A stretch of DNA of 64,000 bases from Siphonodentalium dalli (GCA_032622095.1 CP136063.1:273849426-273913425); one strand, 5' to 3'; positions 14,401 to 28,160 are shown, counted from the first letter of the stretch. The notes: generated by a model from the letters alone, not told the origin. A program made the numbers and translations.

Positions 14401-16279
14401 ATGAGCGTTCTTCATTTGTAACATACCAGGAGTAAGACTAACAATGAACGCTCTTTATTTTTAGCATACCAGGAATAGACTATATAGCAATGAGCGTTCT
14501 TTATTTGTAACATACTAGGAATAGACTAACAATGAACGCTCTTTATTTGTAACATACCAGGAATAGACTAACAATGAACGTTCTTTATTTGTAACATACC
14601 TGGAATAAGACTAACAATGGACGTTCTTTATTTGTAACATACCAGGAATAGACTAACAATGAGCGTTCTTTATTTGTAACATACCAGGAATAAGACTAGC
14701 AATGAACGTTCTGTATTTGTAACATACCAGGAATAGACTAGCAATGAACGCTCTTTATTTGTAACATACCAGGAATAGACTAACAATGGACGTTCTTTAT
14801 TTGAAACATACCAGGAATAGACTAACAATGGACGTTCTTTATGTGTAACATACCAGGAATAGACTAACAATGAGCGTTCTTTATTTGTAACATACCAGGA
14901 ATAAGACCAACAATGGACGTTCTTTATTTGTAACATATCAGGAATAGACTATCAATGGACACTCTTTATTTGTAACGTACCAGGAATATACTAGCAATGA
15001 ACGCTCTTTGTTTGTAACATACCATGAATAGACTAGCAATGAACGCTTTTTATTTGTTACATACAAGTAATAGACTAAAAATGAGCGTTCGTTATTTGTA
15101 ACATACCATGAATAGACTAACAATGAACGCTCTTTATTTGTAACATACCAGGAATAGACTAGCAATGAACGCTCTTTATGTGTAACATACCAGGAATATA
15201 CTAACAATGATCGTTCTTTATTTGTAACATACCATGAATATACTAGCAATGAGCGTTCTTTATTTGTAACATACCAGGAATAGACTAACAATGAACGCTC
15301 TTTATTTGTAACATACCAGGAATAGACTAACAATGAGCGTTCTTTATTTGTAACATACCAGGAATAGACTAACAATGAACGATCTTTATTTGTAACATAC
15401 CAGGAATAGACTAACAATGAGCATTCTGTGTTGGTTACATACCACGAATAAGACTAGCAATGAACGCACTTTATTTGTAACATACCAGGAATAGATTAGC
15501 AATGAACGCTCTTTATTTGTAACATACCAGGTATTGACTAACAATGAACGCTCTGTATTTGTAACATACCAGGAATAGATAAACAATTAACGCTCTTTAT
15601 TTGTAACATACCAGGAATAAGACTAACAATGAACGCTCATTATTGGTATGTGAATTATCTTTATTTGTAACATACCATGAATAAGACTAACAATGGACGT
15701 ACTTTGTTGGTTACATACCAGGAATAAGACAGGCAATGAACGCTCTTTATTTGTAACATACCATGAATAAGACTAGCAATGGACGTTCTTTGTTGGTTAC
15801 ATACCAGGAATAAGACTAACAATGAACGCTCTTTATTTGTAACATACCAGGAGTAAGACTAACAATGAACGCTCTTTATTGGTAACATACCAGGAGTAAG
15901 ACTAACAATGGACGTTCTTTGTTGGTTACATACCAGGAATAAGACTAGCAATGAACGCTCTTTATTTGTAACATATCAGGAGTAAGACTAACAATGAACG
16001 CTCTTTATTTGTAACTTACCAAGAGTAAGACTAACAATGGACGTTATTTGTTGGTTACATACCAGGGATAAGACTAGCAATGAACGCTCTTTATTTGTAA
16101 CATACAATGAATAAGACTAACAATTGACGTTCTTTGTTGGTTACATACCAGAAATAAGACTAGCAATGAAAGCTCTTTATTTTTAACATACCATGAATAA
16201 GACTAACAATGGACGTTCTTTGTTGGTTACATACCAGGATTAAGTCTAGCAATGAACGCTCTTTATTTGTAACATACCA
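14401..16279 (+). repeat. ~2-kb HOR, unit 2
   Basis: Matches unit 1 at offset 2064. Its truncated monomer is at 15635. It lacks two 43-bp monomers near 15930 that unit 1 has, and it leaves the dimer/trimer half early, at about 16280. The equivalent is about 34991-36869. Confidence 0.85.
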
Positions 16280-17974
16280 GGAATAGACTAACAATGGACT
16301 TTCTTTATTTGTAACATACCAGGAATAGACTAACAATGGACGTTCTTTATGTGTAACATACCAGGAATAGACTAACAATGAGCGTTCTTTATTTGTAACA
16401 TACCAGGAATAGACTATCAATGGACACTCTTTATTTGTAACGTACCAGGAATATACTAACAATGAACGCTCTTTGTTTGTAACATACCATGAATAGACTA
16501 GCAATGAACGCTTTTTATTTGTTACATACAAGTAATAGACTAAAAATGAGCGTTCGTTATTTGTAACATACCATGAATAGACTAACAATGAACGCTCTTT
16601 ATTTGTAACATACCAGGAATAGACTAGCAATGAACGCTCTTTATGTGTAACATACCAGGAATATACTAACAATGATCGTTCTTTATTTGTAACATACCAT
16701 GAATATACTAGCAATGAGCGTTCTTTATTTGTAACATACCAGGAATAGACTAACAATGAACGCTCTTTATTTGTAACATACCAGGAATAGACTAACAATG
16801 AGCGTTCTTTATTTGTAACATACCAGGAATAGACTAACAATGAACGATCTTTATTTGTAACATACCAGGAATAGACTAACAATGAGCAGTCTGTGTTGGT
16901 TACATACCACGAATAAGACTAGCAATGAACGCACTTTATTTGTAACATACCAGGAATAGATTAGCAATGAACGCTCTTTATTTGTAACATACCAGGTATT
17001 GACTAACAATGAACGCTCTGTATTTGTAACATACCAGGAATAGATAAACAATTAACGCTCTTTATTTGTAACATACCAGGAATAAGACTAACAATGAACG
17101 CTCATTATTGGTATGTGAATTATCTTTATTTGTAACATACCATGAATAAGACTAACAATGGACGTACTTTGTTGGTTACATACCAGGAATAATACAGGCA
17201 ATGAACGCTCTTTATTTGTAACATACCATGAATAAGACTAGCAATGGACGTTCTTTGTTGGTTACATACCAGGAATAAGACTAACAATGAACGCTCTTTA
17301 TTTGTAACATACCAGGAGTAAGACTAACAATGAACGCTCTTTATTGGTAACATACCAGGAGTAAGACTAACAATGGACGTTCTTTGTTGGTTACATACCA
17401 GGGATAAGACTAGCAATGAACGCTCTTTATTTGTAACATACCATGAATAAGACTAACAATGGACGTTCTTTGTTGGTTACATACCAGGAATAAGACTAGC
17501 AATGAACGCTCTTTATTTGTAACATATCAGGAGTAAGACTAACAATGAACGCTCTTTATTTGTAACTTACCAAGAGTAAGACTAACAATGGACGTTATTT
17601 GTTGGTTACATACCAGGGATAAGACTAGCAACGAACGCTCTTTATTTGTAACATACAATGAGTAAGACTAACAATTGACGTTCTTTGTTGGTTACATACC
17701 AGAAATAAGACTAGCAATGAAAGCTCTTTATTTTTAACATACCATGAATAAGACTAACAATGGACGTTCTTTGTTGGTTACATACCAGGATTAAGTCTAG
17801 CAATGAACGCTCTTTATTTGTAACATACCATGAGTAAGACTAACTATGAACGCGCTTTATTTGTAACATACCAGGAATATACCAACAATGGACGTTCTTT
17901 GTTGGTTACATACCAGGAATAGACTAACAATGAGCGTTCTTCATTTGTAACATACCAGGAGTAAGACTAACAAT
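16280..17974 (+). repeat. ~2-kb HOR, unit 3 (left-truncated)
   Basis: Joins part-way into the HOR at GGACTTTCTTTATTTG, so its truncated-monomer marker (17100) is only 1465 bp after unit 2's. Here one 43-bp monomer is absent relative to the copy at 36870, so the minus-strand frame stays open for 240 codons (16160-16882), the longest in the window. The copy near 36870 lacks a different 42-bp monomer and instead reads two shorter frames. Confidence 0.83.
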
Positions 17975-19900
17975 GAACGCTCTTTATTTGTAACATACCA
18001 GGAATAGACTAACAATGAGCGTTCTTTATTTGTAACATACCAGGAATAAGACTAGCAATGAACGTTCTGTATTTGTAACATACCAGGAATAGACTAGCAA
18101 TGAACGCTCTTTATTTGTAACATACCAGGAATAGACTAACAATGGACGTTCTTTATTTGTAACATACCAGGAATAGACTAACAATGGACGTTCTTTATGT
18201 GTAACATACCAGGAATAGACTAACAATGAGCGTTCTTTATTTGTAACATACCAGGAATAAGACCAACAATGGACGTTCTTTATTTGTAACATATCAGGAA
18301 TAGACTATCAATGGACACTCTTTATTTGTAACGTACCAGGAATATACTAGCAATGAACGCTCTTTGTTTGTAACATACCATGAATAGACTAGCAATGAAC
18401 GCTTTTTATTTGTTACATACAAGTAATAGACTAAAAATGAGCGTTCGTTATTTGTAACATACCATGAATAGACTAACAATGAACGCTCTTTATTTGTAAC
18501 ATACCAGGAATAGACTAGCAATGAACGCTCTTTATGTGTAACATACCAGGAATATACTAACAATGATCGTTCTTTATTTGTAACATACCATGAATATACT
18601 AGCAATGAGCGTTCTTTATTTGTAACATACCAGGAATAGACTAACAATGAACGCTCTTTATTTGTAACATACCAGGAATAGACTAACAATGAGCGTTCTT
18701 TATTTGTAACATACCAGGAATAGACTAGCAATGAACGATCTTTATTTGTAACATACCAGGAATAGACTAACAATGAGCATTCTGTGTTGGTTACATACCA
18801 CGAATAAGACTAGCAATGAACGCACTTTATTTGTAACATACCAGGAATAGATTAGCAATGAACGCTCTTTATTTGTAACATACCAGGTTTTGACTAACAA
18901 TGAACGCTCTGTATTTGTAACATACCAGGAATAGATAAACAATTAACGCTCTTTATTTGTAACATACCAGGAATAAGACTAACAACGAACGCTCATTATT
19001 GGTATGTGAATTATCTTTATTTGTAACATACCATGAATAAGACTAACAATGGACGTACTTTGTTGGTTACATACCAGGAATAAGACAGGCAATGAACGCT
19101 CTTTATTTGTAACATACCATGAATAAGACTAGCAATGGACGTTCTTTGTTGGTTACATACCAGGAATAAGACTAACAATGAACGCTCTTTATTTGTAACA
19201 TACCAGGAGTAAGACTAACAATGAACGCTCTTTATTGGTAACATACCAGAGGTAAGACTAACAATGGACGTTCTTTGTTGGTTACATACCAGGGATAAGA
19301 CTAGCAATGAACGCTCTTTATTTGTAACATACCATGAATAAGACTAACAATGGACGTTCTTTGTTGGTTACATACCAGGAATAAGACTAGCAATGAACGC
19401 TCTTTATTTGTAACATATCAGGAGTAAGACTAACAATGAACGCTCTTTATTTGTAACTTACCAAGAGTAAGACTAACAATGGACGTTATTTGTTGGTTAC
19501 ATACCAGGGATAAGACTAGCAATGAACGCTCTTTATTTGTAACATACAATGAATAAGACTAACAATTGACGTTCTTTGTTGGTTACATACCAGAAATAAG
19601 ACTAGCAATGAAAGCTCTTTATTTTTAACATACCATGAATAAGACTAACAATGGACGTTCTTTGTTGGTTACATACCAGGATTAAGTCTAGCAATGAACG
19701 CTCTTTATTTGTAACATACCATGAGTAAGACTAACTATGAACGCGCTTTATTTGTAACATACCAGGAATATACCAACAATGGACGTTCTTTGTTGGTTAC
19801 ATACCAGGAATAGATTAACAGTGAACGCTCTTTATTTGTAACATACCATGAATAAGACTAACAATGGACGTTCTGTGTTGGTTACATACCAGGAGTAAGA
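17975..19900 (+). repeat. ~2-kb HOR, unit 4
   Basis: Matches units 1 and 2 (marker at 18991, 1891 bp after unit 3's). It carries private variants such as ACAACGAACGCTC near 18985 and CAGAGGTAAGAC near 19248. Both also appear in the copy at 38150-40060, so they predate the large duplication. Confidence 0.83.
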
Positions 19901-21057
19901 CTATCAATGAGCGTTCTTTATTTGTAACATACAAGGAATAGACTAACAATGGACGCTCTTTGTTGGTTACATACCAGGATTAAGACTAGCAATAAACGCT
20001 CCTTATTTGTAGTATACAACGAAAAAGACTAACAATGGACGTTCTTTGCTGGTTACATACCAGGAATAATACTAGCAATGAACGCTCTTTATTTGTACCA
20101 TACCATGAGTAAGACTAACTATGAACCCTCTTTATTTGTAACATACCAGGAATAAGACTAACAATGAGCGTTCGCTATTTGTAACATACCAGGAATAAGA
20201 CTAACAATGAGCGTTCTTTATTTGTAACATACCATGACTAAGACTAACAATGAACGGTATTTATTGGTAACATACAATGAGTAGACTTACAATGAACGCT
20301 CTTTATGTGTAACATACCAGGAATAAGACTAACAATGAACGATCTTTATTTGTAACATACCATGAATATACTAACAAGGAACGCTCTTTATTTCTAACAT
20401 ACCATGACTAATACTAACAATGCACGGTCTTATTTTTAACATACAATGAGTAAGACTAACATTGAACGCTCTGTATTTGTAACATACCAGGCATAATACT
20501 AACAATGGACGATCTTTATTTGTAAGATACCATGAATATACTAACAATGAACGCATTTTATGTGTATCATACCAGGAATAAGACTAACAATGAACGCTCT
20601 TTATTTGTAACATACCATGAACAAGAATAACAATGGACGGTCTTTATTTGTAACATACCACGAATAGACTAACAATGAACGCTCTTCAATTGTAACATAC
20701 CAGGAATAGACTAACAATGAACGCTCTTTATTTGTAACATACCAGGAATAGACTAACAATGAACGCTCTTTATTTGTAACATACCAGGGATAGACCAACA
20801 ATTAACGCTCTTTATTTGTAATATACCATGAATATACTAACAAGGAACGCTCTTTATTTCTAACATACAAGGAGTAAGACTAACAATGAACGCTCTTTAT
20901 TTGTAACATACCAGGAATAGACTAAATAACAATGAGCGTTATTTATTTGTAACAAACCAGGAATAGACTAACAATGAACGGTCTTTATTTTTAACTTACA
21001 ATGTGTAAGTTAACAATGAACGCTCTATATTTGTAACATACCAGGAATAAGACTAGC

Positions 21058-23148
21058 ATTTATTGTTATTCTATTACTGGTACGTTACAAATAAAGAACG
21101 CTCATTGTTAGTCTAGTCCTGGTATGTTACAGATAAAGAGCGTTCATTGTTAGTCTATTCCTGGTATGTTACAAATAAAGAACGTTCATTGTTAGTCTAT
21201 TCGTGGTATGTTACAAATAAAGAGCGTTCATCGTTAGTCTTACTCCTGGAATGTTACCAATAAAGAACGCTCATTATTAGTATATTCCTGGTATGTTACA
21301 AATAAAGAGCGTTCATTGTTAGTCTATTCCTGGTATGTTACAAATAAAGAACGTTCATTGTTAGTCTATTCATGGTATGTTACAAATAAAGAGCGTTCAT
21401 TGTTAGACTATTCCTGGTATGTTACAAATAAAGAGCGTTCATTGTTAGTCTTACTCCTGGTATGTTACAAATAAATAACGCTCATTGTTAGTCTATTCCT
21501 GGTATGTTACAAATAAAGAGCGTTCATCGTTAGTCTTACTCCTGGAATGTTACCAATAAAGAACGCTCAGTATTAGTATATTCCTGGTATGTTACAAATA
21601 AAGAGCGTTCGATGTTAGTCTTACTCATTGTACGTTAAAAATAAAGACCCTTCATTGTTAGTCTTAGTCATGGTATGTTAGAAATAAAGAGCGCTCATCG
21701 TTAGTCTATTCATGGTATGTTATAAATAAAGAGCGTTCATTGTTAGTCTTACTCATGGTATGTTAACAATAAAGAACGCTCATTGTTATTATATTCCTGG
21801 TATGTTACAAATAAAGAGCGTTCATTGTTAGTCTATTCCTGGTATGTTACAAATAAAGAACGCTCATTGTTAGTCTTATTCCTGGTATGTTACAAATAAA
21901 GAGCGTTCATTGTTAGTCTATTCATGGTATGTAACCAACAAAGAACGTCCATTGTTAGTCTTATTCCTGGTATGTTACACATTAAGAGCGTTCATTGTTG
22001 GTCTATTCATTGTTACCAATAAGGACCGTTCATTGTTAGTCTTAGTCATGGTATGTTACAAATAAAGAGCGTTCCTTGTTAGTATATTCATGGTATGTTA
22101 CAAATAAAGATCGTTCATTGTTAGTCTTATTCCTGGTATGTTACAAATACAGAGCGTTCATTGTTAGTCTTACACGTTGTATGTTAAAAATAAAGAGCGT
22201 TAATTGTTAGTCTATTCCTGGTTTGTTACAAATAAATAGCGTTCATTGTTAGTCTTACTCCTGGTATGTTACAAATAAAGAACGCTCATTGTTAGTCTAT
22301 TCCTGGTATGTTACAAATAAAGAGCGTTCATTGTTAGTCTTAATCCTGGTATGTTACCAATAAAGAACGCTAATTATTAGTATTTTCCTGGTATGTTACA
22401 AATAAAGAGCGTTCGATGTTAGTCTTACTCATTGTACGTTAAAAATAAAGACCGTTCATTGTTAGTCTTAGTCATGGTACGTTAGAAATAAAGAGCGCTC
22501 ATTGTTAGTCTATTCCTGGTATGTTATAAATAAAGAGCGTTCATTGGTAGTCTTACTCCTGGTATGTTAACAATAAAGAACGCTCATTGTTAGTATATTC
22601 CTGGTATGTTACAAATAAAGAGCGTTCATTGTTAGTCTATTCCTGGTATGTTACAAATAAAGAACGCTCATTGTTAGTCTTATTCCTGGTATGCTACAAA
22701 TAAAGAGCATTCATTGTTAGTCTATTCCTGGTATGTAACCAACAAAGAACGTCCATTGTTAGTCTTATTCATGGTATGTTACAAATAAAGAGCGTTCACT
22801 GTTAGTCACCTCCTGGTAAATAACCAATAATGAGCGTTCAGTGTTAGTCTATTCCTGGTATGTTACCAATACAGATCATTCATTGTTATTCGTATTCCTG
22901 GTATGTTACAAATAAAGAGCGTGCATTGTTAGTCTATTCCTGGTATGTTACAAATAAAGAGCGTTTATTGTTAGTCTATTCCTGGTATGTAACCAACAAA
23001 GAACGTCCTGTGTTAGTCTTATTCCTGGTATGTTACACATTAAGAGCGTTCATTGTTAGTCTATTAATTGTTTGTTACCAATAAAGACAGTTCATTGTTA
23101 GTCTTAGTCATGGTATGTTTCAAATAAAGTGCGTTCCTTGTTAGTATA
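21058..23148 (-). repeat. Inverted satellite block, copy 1
   Basis: Monomers here read AAATAAAGAGCGTTCATTG on the + strand, the reverse complement of the flanking arrays. The left switch lies in GACTAGCATTTATTGTTATT (21051 onward). The right switch is the small palindrome at 23138-23158. Inside, the distinctive GTTCGATGTTAGTC monomer occurs at about 21608 and 22412, 804 bp apart, so the block is itself built of two related halves. This copy carries about two monomers (net 84 bp) near 21660-21750 that inverted copies 3-5 lack. Confidence 0.95.
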
Positions 23149-23158
23149 AGACTAACAA
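23138..23158. repeat. Palindromic right inversion junction, copy 1
   Basis: TTGTTAGT (23138-23145), spacer ATAAG, then ACTAACAA (23151-23158): two perfect 8-bp inverted arms with a 5-bp spacer. Outside them the dyad continues imperfectly for at least about 25 bp per side, because oppositely oriented monomers face each other. The monomer register is preserved across the switch. Confidence 0.9.
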
Positions 23159-24529
23159 TGGACGTTCTTTGTTGGTTACATACCAGGAGTAAGACTATCA
23201 ATGAGCGTTCTTTATTTGTAACATACAAGGAATAGACTAACAATGAACGCTCTTTATTAGTAACATACCAGGAATAAGACTAACAATGAGCGTTCGCTAT
23301 TTGTAACATACCAGGAATAAGACTAACAATGAGCGTTCTTTATTTGTAACATACCATGACTAAGACTAACAATGGACGTTCTTTGTTGGTTACATACCAG
23401 GATTAAGTCTAGCAATGAACGCTATTTATTTGTAACATACCATGAGTAAGACTAACTATGAACGCGCTTTATTTGTAACATACCAGGAATATACCAACAA
23501 TGGACGTTCTTTGTTGGTTACATACCAGGAATAGACTAACAATGAGCGTTCTTCATTTGTAACATACCAGGAGTAAGACTAACAATGAACGTTCTTTATT
23601 TGTAACATACCAGGAATAGACTAACAATGAACGCTCTTTATTTGTAACATACCAGGAATAGACTAACAATGGGCATTCTATATCGGTAACATACCAGGAG
23701 TAAGACTAACAATGAACGCTCTTTATTTATAACATACCAGGAACAGACTAACAATGAGCGTTCTTCATTTGTAACATACCAGGAGTAAGACTAACAATGA
23801 ACGCTCTTTATTTTTAACATACCAGGAATAGACTATATAGCAATGAGCGTTCTTTATTTGTAACATACTAGGAATAGACTAACAATGAACGCTCTTTATT
23901 TGTAACATACCAGGAATAGACTAACAATGAACGTTCTTTATTTGTAACATACCTGGAATTAGACTAACAATGGACGTTCTTTATTTGTAACATACCAGGA
24001 ATAGACTAACAATGGGCATTCTATATCGGTAACATACCAGGAGTAAGACTAACAATGAACGCTCTTTATTTATAACATACCAGGAACAGACTAACAATGA
24101 GCGTTCTTCATTTGTAACATACCAGGAGTAAGACTAACAATGAACGCTCTTTATTTTTAACATACCAGGAATAGACTATATAGCAATGAGCGTTCTTTAT
24201 TTGTAACATACTAGGAATAGACTAACAATGAACGCTCTTTATTTGTAACATACCAGGAATAGACTAACAATGAACGTTCTTTATTTGTAACATACCTGGA
24301 ATTAGACTAACAATGGACGTTCTTTATTTGTAACATACCAGGAATAGACTAACAATGAGCGTTCTTTATTTGTAACATACCAGGAATAAGACTAGCAATG
24401 AACGTTCTGTATTTGTAACATACCAGGAATAGACTAGCAATGAACGCTCTTTATTTGTAACATACCAGGAATAGACTAACAATGGACGTTCTTTATTTGT
24501 AACATACCAGGAATAGACTAACAATGGAC

Positions 24530-27500
24530 GTTCTTTATGTGTAACATACCAGGAATAGACTAACAATGAGCGTTCTTTATTTGTAACATACCAGGAATAA
24601 GACCAACAATGGACGTTCTTTATTTGTAACATATCAGGAATAGACTATCAATGGACACTCTTTATTTGTAACGTACCAGGAATATACTAGCAATGAACGC
24701 TCTTTGTTTGTAACATACCATGAATAGACTAGCAATGAACGCTTTTTATTTGTTACATACAAGTAATAGACTAAAAATGAGCGTTCGTTATTTGTAACAT
24801 ACCATGAATAGACTAACAATGAACGCTCTTTATTTGTAACATACCAGGAATAGACTAGCAATGAACGCTCTTTATGTGTAACATACCAGGAATATACTAA
24901 CAATGATCGTTCTTTATTTGTAACATACCATGAATATACTAGCAATGAGCGTTCTTTATTTGTAACATACCAGGAATAGACTAACTATGAACGCTCTTTA
25001 TTTGTAACATACCAGGAATAGACTAACAATGAGCGTTCTTTATTTGTAACATACCAGGAATAGACTAACAATGAACGCTCTTTATTTGTAACATACCAGG
25101 AATAGACTAACAATGAACATTCTGTGTTGGTTACATACCACGGATAAGACGAGCAATGAACGCACTTTATTTGTAACATACCAGGAATAGATTAGCAATG
25201 CACGCTCTTTATTTGTAACATACCAGGAATAGACTAACAATGAACGCTCTGTATTTGTAACATACCAGTAATAGATAAACAATTAACGCTCTTTATTTGT
25301 AACATACCAGGAATAAGACTAACAATGAACGCTCATTATTGGTATGTGAATGATCTTTATTTGTAACATACCATGAATAAGACTAACAATGGACGTACTT
25401 TGTTGGTTACATACCAGGAATAAGACTAGCAATGAACGCTGTTTATTTGTAACATACCAGGAGTAAGACTAACAATGAACGCTCTTTATTGGTAACATAC
25501 CAGGAGTAAGACTAACAATGGACGTTCTTTGTTGGTTACATACCAGGGATAAGATTAGCAATGAACGCTCTTTATTTGTAACATACCATGAATAAGACTA
25601 ACAATGGACGTTCTTTGTTGGTTACATACCAGGAATAAGACTAGCAATGAACGCTCTTTATTTGTAACATACAATGAGTAAGACTAACTATGAACGCGCT
25701 TTATTTGTAACATACCAGGAATAAACCAACAATGGACGTTCTTTGTTGGTTACATACCAGGAATAGATTAACAGTGAACGCTCTTTATTTGTAACATACC
25801 ATGAATAAGACTAACAATGGACGTTCTTTGTTGGTTACATACCAGGAGTAAGACTATCAATGAGCGTTCTTTATTTGTAACATACAAGGAATAGACTAAC
25901 AATGAACGCTCTTTATTAGTAACATACCAGGAATAAGACTAACAATGAGCGTTCATTATTTGTAACATACCAGGAATAAGACTAACAATGAGCGTTCTTT
26001 ATTTGTAACATACCATGACTAAGACTGACAATGAACGGTATTTATTGGTAACATACAATGAGTAGACTTACAATGAACGCTCTTTATGTGTAACATACCA
26101 GGAATAAGACTAAGAATGAACGATCTTTATTTGTAACATACCATGAATATACTAACAAGGAACGCTCTTTATTTCTAACATACCATGACTAATACTAACA
26201 ATGAACGGTCTTATTTTTAACATACAATGAGTAAGACTAACATTGAACGCTCTGTATTTGTAACATACCAGGCATAAGACTAACAATGAACGATCTTTAT
26301 TTGTAACATACCATGAATATACTAACAATGAACGCTTTTTATGTGTATCATACCAGGAATAAGACTAACAATGAACGCTCTTTATTTGTAACATACCATG
26401 AACAAGAATAACAATGGACGGTCTTTATTTGTAACATACCACGAATAGACTAACAATGAACGCTCTTCAATTGTAACATACCAAGAATAGACTAACAATG
26501 AACGCTCTTTATTTGTAACATACCAGGAATAGACTAACAATGAACGCTCTTTATTTGTAACATACCCGGGATAGACCAACAATTAACGCTCTTTATTTGT
26601 AATATACCATGAATAGACTAACAATGAACGTTCTTTATTTGTAACATACCATGAATAAACTAACAATGAACGTTCTTTATTTGTAACATACCAGGAATAA
26701 GACAAACAATGAACGCTCTTTATTTGTAACATACCAGGAATAGTCTTACAATGAACGCTCTTTATTTGTAACATAACATGAATAGACTAGCAATGAACGC
26801 TCTTTATTAGTAACATACCAGGAATATAATAACAATGAATGCTCTTTATTTGTAACATACCAGGAATAGACTAACAATGAACGCTCTTTATTTGGAACAT
26901 ACCATGAATAGACTAAAAATGAACGTTCTTTATTTGTAACATACCAGGAATAGAGTAACAATGAACGCTCTTTATTTGTAACATACCAGGAATAGACTAA
27001 CAATGAACGCTCTTTATTTGTAACTTACCAGGAATAGACTAACAATGAACGTTCTTTATTTGTAACATACCAGGAATAGACTAACAATGAGCGTTCTTTA
27101 TTTGTAGCATATTAGGAGTAAGACTAACAATGAAAGTTCTTTATTTTTAACATACAATGAGTAAGACTAACAATGAACGCTCTATATTTGTAACATACCA
27201 GGCATAAGACTAACAATGAACGATCTTTATTTGTAACATACCATGAATATATTAACAATGAACGCTTTTTATGTGTATCATACCAGGAATAAGACTAACA
27301 ATGAACGCTCTTTATTTGTAACATACCATGAATAAGAATAACAATGGACGGTCTTTATTTGTAACATACCACGAATAGACTAACAATGAACGCTCTTTAA
27401 TTGTAACATACCAGGAATAGACTAACAATGAACGCTCTTTATTTGTAACATACCAGGAATAGACTAACAATGAACGCTCTTTATTTGTAACATACCAGGG

Positions 27501-28154
27501 ATAGACTAACAATTTACGCTCTTTATTTGTAATATACCATGAATAGACTAACAATGAACGTTCTTTATTTGTAACAAACCAGGAATAGACTAACTATGAG
27601 CGTTCTTTATTTGTAACATACCAGGAGTAAGACTAGCAATGAACACTCTTTATTTGTAACATACCAGGAGTAAGACTAACAATGAGCGTTCTTTATATGT
27701 AACATACCAGTAATATACTATCTATCAACGCTCTTTATATGTAACATACCAGGAGTAAGGCTAACAATGAGCGTTCTTTATTTTTAACATACCAGGAATA
27801 AGATTAACAATGAGCGATCTTTATTTGTAACATACCATGAATTTTCTAACAAGGAACGCTCTTTATTGGTAATATACAATGAGTAGAGTAACAATTTACG
27901 CTCTTTATTTGTAATATACCATGAATAGACTAACAATGAACGTTCTTTATTTGTAACAAACCAGGAATAGACTAACTATGAGCGTTCTTTATTTGTAACA
28001 TACCAGGAGTAAGACTAGCAATGAACACTCTTTATTTGTAACATACCAGGAGTAAGACTAACAATGAGCGTTCTTTATATGTAACATACCAGTAATATAC
28101 TATCTATCAACGCTCTTTATATGTAACATACCAGGAGTAAGGCTAACAATGAGC
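24530..28154 (+). repeat. ~3.6-kb internal duplication in unit B, first copy
   Basis: Sequence from about 24530 recurs from about 28155. The offset is 3625, rising to 3926 after the point where the first copy lacks 301 bp (near 25670). Unit A has only one equivalent of this segment (about 7650-11200), so this duplication explains most of the length difference between units A and B. Confidence 0.85.
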
Positions 28155-28160
28155 GTTCTT
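27511..28160 (+). repeat. 382-bp local duplication at a recombination seam
   Basis: The unusual AATTTACGCTCTTTATTTG monomer at 27511 recurs at 27893. What follows (TAATATACC, CAAACCAGG, GTAATATACTATCTATCAACG) is repeated to about 28160. The sequence then jumps into the 7658-type context (TTCTTTATGTGTAAC). This seam is where the 3.6-kb duplication was joined. Confidence 0.83.

Larger units (their letters stand above)
1..21057 (+). repeat. Forward-orientation satellite block 1
   Basis: All monomers read GAACGCTCTTTATTTGTAAC or a close variant on the + strand. The block mixes 42-bp-rich stretches, which give minus-strand open frames, with 43-bp-rich stretches of dimer/trimer organisation. It opens with about 1.87 kb that recurs at 9323, 25902 and 29828. 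It holds a ~4 kb tandem duplication (1872-5366 against 5832-9754) and four units of a ~1.5-2.06 kb HOR between 12337 and about 19900. It ends at the orientation switch around 21058, inside GACTAGCATTTATTGTTATT. Confidence 0.95.
6491..23370 (+). repeat. Large segmental duplication, unit A (16,880 bp)
   Basis: Sequence starting at 6491 (AATGGACGTTCTTTGTTGG in the monomer before GGATTAAGTCTAGC) restarts at 23371, so units A and B abut head to tail. Unit A contains a forward array, four ~2-kb HOR units, the inverted block 21058-23148, its palindromic junction, and about 220 bp of forward array after it. The edges fall inside ordinary monomers with no added sequence, consistent with unequal homologous exchange. 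Confidence 0.87.

Noticed and set aside
22860-23084. Plus-strand open frame of 74 codons, recurring at 43023, 48786 and 56973
   Set aside because: This is the same repeat peptide read on the + strand because the block is inverted. It is not a separate gene.
21058-23148. Mobile element bounded by terminal inverted repeats
   Set aside because: The inverted segment is made of the same satellite monomers. It has no distinct termini, target-site duplication or transposase, and its ends preserve monomer register.
23138-23158. Rho-independent terminator at the palindromic junction
   Set aside because: The arms are AT-rich, no T-run follows, and the context is satellite DNA with no gene upstream.
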